A DNA stretch of 18,336 nucleotides. Origin: an uncultured Muribaculaceae bacterium. GTDB taxonomy: Bacteria > Bacteroidota > Bacteroidia > Bacteroidales > Muribaculaceae. Numbering within the stretch: the first letter of the stretch is position 1; every line of letters starts with the position of its first letter. Positions 13,566 through 18,336 of this stretch are shown here, piece after piece. Where the stretch lies: NCBI GenBank assembly GCA_902494515.1, contig CABUTS010000056.1:1-18336 (forward strand), in the 5' to 3' direction. The notes beneath the pieces are model-generated. The model was not told where the DNA came from. It did no database searches and was given only the letters and a program-made list of their open reading frames with translations. Both the position numbers and the translations under genes were made by a program.

Positions 13566-14876
13566 ATGGCAACCGAAAATCCCGCCCTGGCCGTCGACAT
13601 TCCCGTCGAGACCCGCAAAGCCGACAAATACATCTGGGCTATCTACATCGCCCTGCTCGCCATCTCCGTGGTCGAGCTTTACAGTGCCTCGTCGCGCGAG
13701 GTATCGGCGTCGAACGTGTTCGGCCCGCTGCTGCGCCACGGCATGATGCTCTTCCTCGGCGTCGGCATCACCGTAGGACTTTCGCATCTGAAATACAAGC
13801 ATTTATACAACCTCGCGCCCATCTTCGTGATCTTCGCGCTGGTCATCGCCGTCTATGTCCTGTTCAAGGGACAGATTATCAACGGCGCGCGCCGCTCGAT
13901 GAGCTTCTTCGGCATAGCGCTGCAATCAGCCGAACTGCTGAAACTTGCCGTTGTACTGCTGATCGCGCAGGTAATCGCCGTGAACCGCGAGCGCGTCGGG
14001 GTCACCTCCAAGGGTATCACCATCTGCGCCGCCTTCGTGCTGCTTTGCGGCGGACTGCTCTTCTCGCAGGGCCTCACCAACACCCTGCTGCTGATGGGCA
14101 TCTCCACCGCTATGATGCTGATCGGCGGCGTCCAGATGAAGAAATTCGGCATCGTGATGGTGGTTTACGCCCTCATCGCCGGGGCCGGTGTCATCTACAA
14201 GCAAAACCGCTCGGCCGACAACGAACCGACCGCTCAAGAGCAGGCCATGATTGCCGAAACAGGCAGAACCGCCGACGGAAAGACAGCCACCCTCGAGCGC
14301 TCTCACACCTGGAAAGCCCGTCTGCAACGCTTCCTCGACCCCACCCCGAAATACGAGCAGAAAATCACCGCCGAGAACCGCCAGGAGATGTACTCCTACA
14401 TGGCCCAGGCCAACGGCTCATGGCATGGTGTGCTCCCCGGCAACTCCCGCGAGACCGCCCGCCTGCCCCTGGCCTTCTCCGACTATATTTTCGCCATTAT
14501 CGTGGAGGACTGGGGCTTCATCGGGGGCTTCATCCTGCTGTCGCTCTACCTCTGCCTGTTAGGGCGCGCCGGGGCAATAGCCTCGCGGTGCTCCCGCGCC
14601 TTCCCGGCGCTGCTGGCGATGGGAATGGCGGTGATGATAGTGCTTCAGGCGCTGTTCCACATGGCCATCGTCACCGGCGTCTTCCCCGTCTCCGGCCAGC
14701 CGCTGCCGATGATATCCAAGGGAGGCACATCAATCATAGTGACCTCAATTGCCTTCGGCATCATGCTCTCCGTAAGCCGCTACGCCGCCAAGACCGGCAG
14801 CAAGGACGACGAGAAAGCTGAAATCGCCGACCTCCCCTCGGCCCTCACCGCCGAGAACCCCCTTGCCCGCCAGTAA
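13566..14876 (+). CDS. ftsW: SEDS-family septal peptidoglycan polymerase
   Basis: The 436-residue multi-pass protein is the glycosyltransferase partner of FtsI and polymerises lipid II at the septum. Hydrophobic segments run from about 22 to 410. Family features include LYSASSRE (38-45), NGARRSM (106-112), LQSAELLKL (119-127) and SDYIFAIIVEDWGFIGG (305-321), whose D306 corresponds to the essential Asp of SEDS polymerases. The C-terminal GVFPVSGQPLPMISKGGTS (371-389) is also diagnostic. The large periplasmic loop (about 212-300) is hydrophilic, as expected. The ATG follows CTCTCCCAAAA, an A-rich stretch without a Shine-Dalgarno sequence. FtsW rather than RodA is inferred from position in the dcw cluster. 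Confidence 0.96.
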   Translation: MATENPALAVDIPVETRKADKYIWAIYIALLAISVVELYSASSREVSASNVFGPLLRHGMMLFLGVGITVGLSHLKYKHLYNLAPIFVIFALVIAVYVLFKGQIINGARRSMSFFGIALQSAELLKLAVVLLIAQVIAVNRERVGVTSKGITICAAFVLLCGGLLFSQGLTNTLLLMGISTAMMLIGGVQMKKFGIVMVVYALIAGAGVIYKQNRSADNEPTAQEQAMIAETGRTADGKTATLERSHTWKARLQRFLDPTPKYEQKITAENRQEMYSYMAQANGSWHGVLPGNSRETARLPLAFSDYIFAIIVEDWGFIGGFILLSLYLCLLGRAGAIASRCSRAFPALLAMGMAVMIVLQALFHMAIVTGVFPVSGQPLPMISKGGTSIIVTSIAFGIMLSVSRYAAKTGSKDDEKAEIADLPSALTAENPLARQ

Positions 14877-14882
14877 CCCCGG

Positions 14883-15003
14883 GGGTCCTGTGGCGGGCGG
14901 GTCCTGTGGCGGGCGTTCTCGCCCGCTCCTCCCGCTCCTATGGCGCCCGTTTTCGGGCGCCCCCCTCTCCCCCGAATCAACCGGCCGGGCTTCAGCCCGG
15001 GCC
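14883..15003 (+). repeat. 16-bp tandem repeat and three GC hairpins between ftsW and murG
   Basis: GGGTCCTGTGGCGGGC is repeated perfectly at 14883-14898 and 14899-14914. Three hairpins follow: GCGGGCG-TTCT-CGCCCGC (14909-14926), GGCGCCCG-TTTT-CGGGCGCC (14942-14961) and CCGGGC-TTCA-GCCCGG (14985-15000). Stems differ in sequence while 4-nt pyrimidine-rich loops recur. The first two are preceded by CTGTG or CTATG. CCCCTCTCCCC lies at 14962-14972. There is no U-tract, so they are not typical terminators. Confidence 0.85.
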
Positions 15004-15029
15004 TTCCAATTCACTCTTAAACCCCATAA

Positions 15030-16133
15030 ATGAAAACTCTGATTTCCGGCGGTGGCACAGGCGGCCACATCTTCCCGGCCCTCTCCATCGCAAACGCCAT
15101 CCGGCGCAAATACCCCGACGCCGAAATCCTCTTCGTCGGCGCCCTCGGCCGCATGGAGATGGAACGCGTCCCCGCCGCCGGATACAACATAATCGGCCTC
15201 CCCGTGGCCGGCTTCGACCGCAAGCGCCCCTGGCGCAACTTCAAAGTCCTCTTCAAGCTCTGGAAGAGCATGCGCCTGGCCAACAAAGTCCTCCGCGACT
15301 TCCAGCCCGACGTCTGCGTGGGTGTCGGCGGCTACGCCTCCGGCCCGATGCTCAAAGCCGCCCAGAAGAAGGGCATCCCCACCCTGATTCAGGAACAGAA
15401 CTCCTACGCCGGGGTCACCAACAAACTCCTCGGCGCCAAAGCCGGCGCAATCTGCGTGGCCTACGAAGGGATGGAGCGCTTCTTCCCCGCCGACCGCATC
15501 CATCTGACCGGCAACCCCGTACGCCACGAAATCGCCACCGCATCCGCCACCCCCGAAGAGGCCAAAAAGCAGCTCGGCTTCGACACCGACCGCCCCTTAG
15601 TGGTCGTTGTCGGCGGCTCCCTCGGCGCCCGCACCGTCAACGAGGCAATGCTTGCCTCCCTCGCGAAAATCCTCGAAGCCGGAGCCTCCGTGCTCTGGCA
15701 GACCGGCAAGCTCTACGCCGACCGCTGCACCGAGGCCTCCAAGGCCATCGTGGAGAAATACGGCGCTGACCGGGTGCAGGTTACGCCGTTCGTCGGCCGC
15801 ATGGACCTCGTCTATCGCGGCGCCGACCTGATGGTATCCCGCGCCGGAGCCTCCACAATCAGCGAAATCCAGCTCACCGGCGTCCCCGCCATCCTGGTCC
15901 CCTCGCCCAACGTCGCCGAAGACCACCAGCGCAAGAACGCCCAGGCCCTTGCCTCCCGCGACGCTGCCGTGATGATTCTCGACAAAGACTGCGTCCCCAC
16001 CCTCGGCAGCGAAGTCACAGCCCTGCTCAGAGACCCGGCCCGCCGCAAAGCCCTCGGCGCCAACGCCCTGAAAATGGCTCTCCCCGCCGCCGACACCAAA
16101 ATACTCACCCATCTCGAATCCCTGCTGAAATGA
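15030..16133 (+). CDS. murG: UDP-GlcNAc:undecaprenyl-PP-MurNAc-pentapeptide GlcNAc transferase
   Basis: The 367-residue peripheral membrane GT-B enzyme converts lipid I to lipid II. The N-terminal glycine-rich loop ISGGGTGGHIFPALSIA (5-21) is the MurG signature. VGVGGYASGPML (about 97-108) and QEQNSYAGVTNKLL (about 122-135) follow. In the C-terminal half VVVGGSLGARTVNEA and the donor-site region SRAGASTISEIQLTGVPAILVP with PNVAEDHQ are all present. Length is typical. The gene starts after the hairpin-rich spacer (ATG in CCATAAATG). Its TGA overlaps the murC ATG as ATGA (16130-16133), so the two are probably translationally coupled. Confidence 0.97.
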   Translation: MKTLISGGGTGGHIFPALSIANAIRRKYPDAEILFVGALGRMEMERVPAAGYNIIGLPVAGFDRKRPWRNFKVLFKLWKSMRLANKVLRDFQPDVCVGVGGYASGPMLKAAQKKGIPTLIQEQNSYAGVTNKLLGAKAGAICVAYEGMERFFPADRIHLTGNPVRHEIATASATPEEAKKQLGFDTDRPLVVVVGGSLGARTVNEAMLASLAKILEAGASVLWQTGKLYADRCTEASKAIVEKYGADRVQVTPFVGRMDLVYRGADLMVSRAGASTISEIQLTGVPAILVPSPNVAEDHQRKNAQALASRDAAVMILDKDCVPTLGSEVTALLRDPARRKALGANALKMALPAADTKILTHLESLLK

Positions 16134-17503
16134 AACCGAATATATATTTTGTTGGCGCCGGCGGCATCGGAATGGCCGCGCTCGAGCGCTATTTCCTCTC
16201 GAAAGGGTGCCGCGTGGCCGGCTATGACCGGACCCCGTCGGACCTGACCGCCGCCCTCATCTCCGAGGGTGTCGAAATCTCCTTTACCGACGACCCCGCC
16301 ACCATCCCCGCCCCCTTCCGCGACCCGGAGGAGACCCTGGTGATCTACACCCCCGCCATCCCCTCCGACTCCCCCATCCTGACCTGGTTCCACGCCAACG
16401 GTTTCGAGGTCGAAAAACGCGCCAAAGCCCTCGGCGAGGTGACCCGCAACTCCAAAGCCCTCTGCTTCTCGGGCACACACGGCAAGACCACGACCTCCTG
16501 CATGGCGGCCCATATCCTCCAGACTCAGGGCACAGGCTGCAACGCCTTCCTCGGCGGCGTGCTCCGCAACTACGGTTCAAACTTCCTCCTCTCCGCCACC
16601 TCCCCCTTCTCGGTAGTCGAGGCCGACGAATTCGACCGCTCATTCCATCAGCTCACCCCCTGGATTGCCGTGGTCACCGCCACTGACCCCGACCACCTCG
16701 ACATCTACGGCACCGAGGAGGCATACCTCGAGAGCTTCGCCCACTTCACCGAGCTGGTGACTCCCGGCGGCGCCCTCCTCCTCCACGAAGGTCTCAAACT
16801 CAAACCCCGGCCGCAGAACGGGGTCCGCGTCTACACCTACTCCCGCGACCACGGCGACTTCCACGCCAACTATATCCGCCACGACCACGGCGTCATCACC
16901 TTTGACTTTGTCTACCCCGACGGCGTCATCCGCAACATCGACCTCGGTGTTCCCGTCGACATCAACATCGACAACGCCATCGCCGCCCTCGCTGCCTGCT
17001 ATCTGGCCGGCGACTTCGACGCCGCCAAGGCCCGGGAGGCCATCGCAACCTTCCGCGGAGCACAGCGCCGCTTCGAGCTCCTCCTGCGCGAAGAAGGTCC
17101 CAACGGCCGCGTAATCATCGACGATTACGCCCATCATCCCGACGAGCTGAAAGCCTCAATCGCCTCAGTCAAGGCGCTTTATCCCGACCGCAAGCTGACT
17201 GTGGCCTTCCAGCCCCACCTCTACACCCGCACCCGCGACTTCGCCACGCAGTTCGCCGAAGCCCTCAACCAGGCCGACGAGGTGATTCTCATCGACATCT
17301 ACCCGGCCCGCGAGGAACCGATCCCCGGCGTAACCTCAAAAATCATCTTCGACCGCCTCAAAGTTGAAAAAAAGGAATTAATTCCCCTTAAAGATTTGAT
17401 TTCTACGATAAAAAAACGTAACTTTGAAGTTCTGTTGACGGCCGGTGCCGGCGACATCGGTGTCGAAGCCCCCCTCCTGGCCGCCGCCATCAAAGAAAGC
17501 TAA
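16130..17503 (+). CDS. murC: UDP-MurNAc:L-alanine ligase
   Basis: The 457-residue cytoplasmic ligase adds the first stem-peptide residue, L-Ala, to UDP-MurNAc. The N-terminal dinucleotide-fold motif YFVGAGGIGMAALERY spans 6-21. The ATP P-loop is FSGTHGKTTT (113-122), EADEFDRSF (164-172) is diagnostic and DDYAHHPDE (331-339) marks the C-terminal domain. The protein could be mistaken for the related Mpl ligase. The EADEFDRSF and YAHHP motifs, the length and the murG-murC-ftsQ setting favour MurC. The start overlaps murG by 4 nt. Base composition dips to A/T-rich codons near 17365-17430 and then recovers. ftsQ follows after 13 nt. Confidence 0.96.
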   Translation: MKPNIYFVGAGGIGMAALERYFLSKGCRVAGYDRTPSDLTAALISEGVEISFTDDPATIPAPFRDPEETLVIYTPAIPSDSPILTWFHANGFEVEKRAKALGEVTRNSKALCFSGTHGKTTTSCMAAHILQTQGTGCNAFLGGVLRNYGSNFLLSATSPFSVVEADEFDRSFHQLTPWIAVVTATDPDHLDIYGTEEAYLESFAHFTELVTPGGALLLHEGLKLKPRPQNGVRVYTYSRDHGDFHANYIRHDHGVITFDFVYPDGVIRNIDLGVPVDINIDNAIAALAACYLAGDFDAAKAREAIATFRGAQRRFELLLREEGPNGRVIIDDYAHHPDELKASIASVKALYPDRKLTVAFQPHLYTRTRDFATQFAEALNQADEVILIDIYPAREEPIPGVTSKIIFDRLKVEKKELIPLKDLISTIKKRNFEVLLTAGAGDIGVEAPLLAAAIKES

Positions 17504-17516
17504 CCGATAATCGTTT

Positions 17517-18336
17517 ATGACTAAAAAAGGTGTAATTCGCTGTCTGTTAAGTCTCCTGATTGCCGTTTACCTCGGGTTCGCCCTGGTTATGGCCAATCAG
17601 GCGTATCAGCGCGAACAATGCCAGGGCTTCGACATCCGCATCGTTCAGCCCGAAGGGTCGCGGAACTTCGTCACTCGCGGCGAAATCATGCGCCTGCTCC
17701 ACCTCTGGAAGCTCGACAACACCTCCGGCCCCGCCACCGCCGTTAACCTCCAGGCCATCGAGGACAAGCTCCGAGCCGAAATCAACATCGAAGACGCCGA
17801 AGCCCAGCTCCTCCCCGACGGACACATCCGCCTGACCGTTACCCCGATGATTCCGGTGGCCCGCGTCTTCGACTACAGCGGCCACTCCTACTACATCAAC
17901 CGCGAGGGTAAACGCCTGACGGCCAACGCCCGATACCACCTCGATGTGCCCATCATCACAGGCACTTTCGACAAAAAGCACTCCCCGGCCGACATCCTGC
18001 CGGTTCTCAACTATATCCGCCGCGACTCGGCCTGGAACGCCATAACAGCCCAGCTGATGGTGGAATCCGACACCCGCGACATCATCCTCGTGCCCCTCAT
18101 CCGCGGACACGTCATCAACCTCGGCGACACCACCGACATCCCCGGTAAACTCAGGCGCGTAATGGCGATGTACCACAAGGTGATGCCCCTGAAAGGGTGG
18201 ATGTACTACGACACCATCTCCGTGAAATGGGGCGGACAGGTAGTCGCCACACGCCGCGTGAAATCCATCCCCGAGCCGCTCATCCGGTTCGACCAGGAAG
18301 GTGACGTCGAGGAGGAGGACATCAACTCCATGCTCA
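17517..18336 (+). CDS. ftsQ: Cell division protein FtsQ/DivIB, 3' end outside the window
   Basis: The frame is open from ATG 17517 to the right edge (273 residues seen, no stop), so the gene is truncated by the window rather than broken. The start MTKKGVIRCLLSLLIAVYLG gives a short basic cytoplasmic tail and one membrane helix (about 7-26). The periplasmic part follows: a POTRA-like region at about 38-112 (FDIRIVQPEGSRNFVTRGEI, then HIRLTVTPMIPVARVFDY) and the beta domain beginning with YYINREGKRLTA. FtsQ tethers FtsL and FtsB-type partners in the divisome. Sequence conservation is modest in this family. The call rests on topology, the POTRA-to-beta transition and position directly after murC, with ftsA and ftsZ expected next. 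The visible end is acidic (EGDVEEEDINSML). Confidence 0.9.
   Translation, partial: MTKKGVIRCLLSLLIAVYLGFALVMANQAYQREQCQGFDIRIVQPEGSRNFVTRGEIMRLLHLWKLDNTSGPATAVNLQAIEDKLRAEINIEDAEAQLLPDGHIRLTVTPMIPVARVFDYSGHSYYINREGKRLTANARYHLDVPIITGTFDKKHSPADILPVLNYIRRDSAWNAITAQLMVESDTRDIILVPLIRGHVINLGDTTDIPGKLRRVMAMYHKVMPLKGWMYYDTISVKWGGQVVATRRVKSIPEPLIRFDQEGDVEEEDINSML

Noticed and set aside
14909..15000. Hairpins as a Rho-independent terminator after ftsW
   Set aside because: None is followed by a U-tract, and the downstream murG is in the same operon order, so a strong intrinsic terminator is unlikely.
16130..17503. Possibility that the murC gene is mpl
   Set aside because: The motifs, length and murG overlap fit MurC. 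Mpl is normally outside the dcw cluster.

Overview
The window is an ordinary chromosomal segment from a GC-rich member of the Bacteroidales, plausibly a Muribaculaceae-type gut bacterium. That placement rests on three things. The division and cell-wall (dcw) genes run rsmH-ftsL-ftsI-murE-mraY-murD-ftsW-murG-murC-ftsQ with no murF, as in Bacteroidetes. Several proteins have Bacteroidetes-style features: an Mrp without a CxxC pair, a long hydrophilic insert in MraY, and an FtsL-like protein. Starts are preceded by A-rich stretches rather than Shine-Dalgarno sequences, and the few recognisable promoter elements resemble the Bacteroides -33 TTTG / -7 TAnnTTTG type. The species assignment is inference.

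Left part (1-4132, minus strand): a housekeeping run transcribed right to left, trmB - mrp - aroQ - O-methyltransferase - ribF. It covers tRNA m7G46 methylation, Fe-S protein maturation, the shikimate pathway, an unidentified small-molecule methylation, and FMN/FAD synthesis. The middle (4133-5367) holds a divergent promoter region, one short phosphoglycosyl transferase that loads a sugar phosphate onto undecaprenyl phosphate, and a repeat-bearing leader in front of the dcw cluster, with no mraZ.

Right part (5368-18336, plus strand): the dcw cluster. MurC, MurD and MurE build the UDP-MurNAc peptide (MurE carries the meso-DAP motif DNPR). MraY and MurG make lipid I and lipid II. FtsW and FtsI polymerise and cross-link septal peptidoglycan, and FtsL and FtsQ belong to the divisome scaffold. 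FtsQ runs off the right edge.

I found no phage, transposon, CRISPR, defence system, RNA gene or clearly new biochemical system. The unusual material lies at gene boundaries. Many spacers carry short tandem duplications, C/T-rich sense-strand tracts or small GC hairpins. The most striking is an eight-unit 9-bp repeat between mrp and aroQ that is open in one minus-strand frame, reads as a Lys-Leu-Ala repeat, and ends in an ATGA overlap with the aroQ start. Other points of note are a long acidic N-terminal extension on the FtsL-like protein and a 24-bp in-frame duplication inside ribF.
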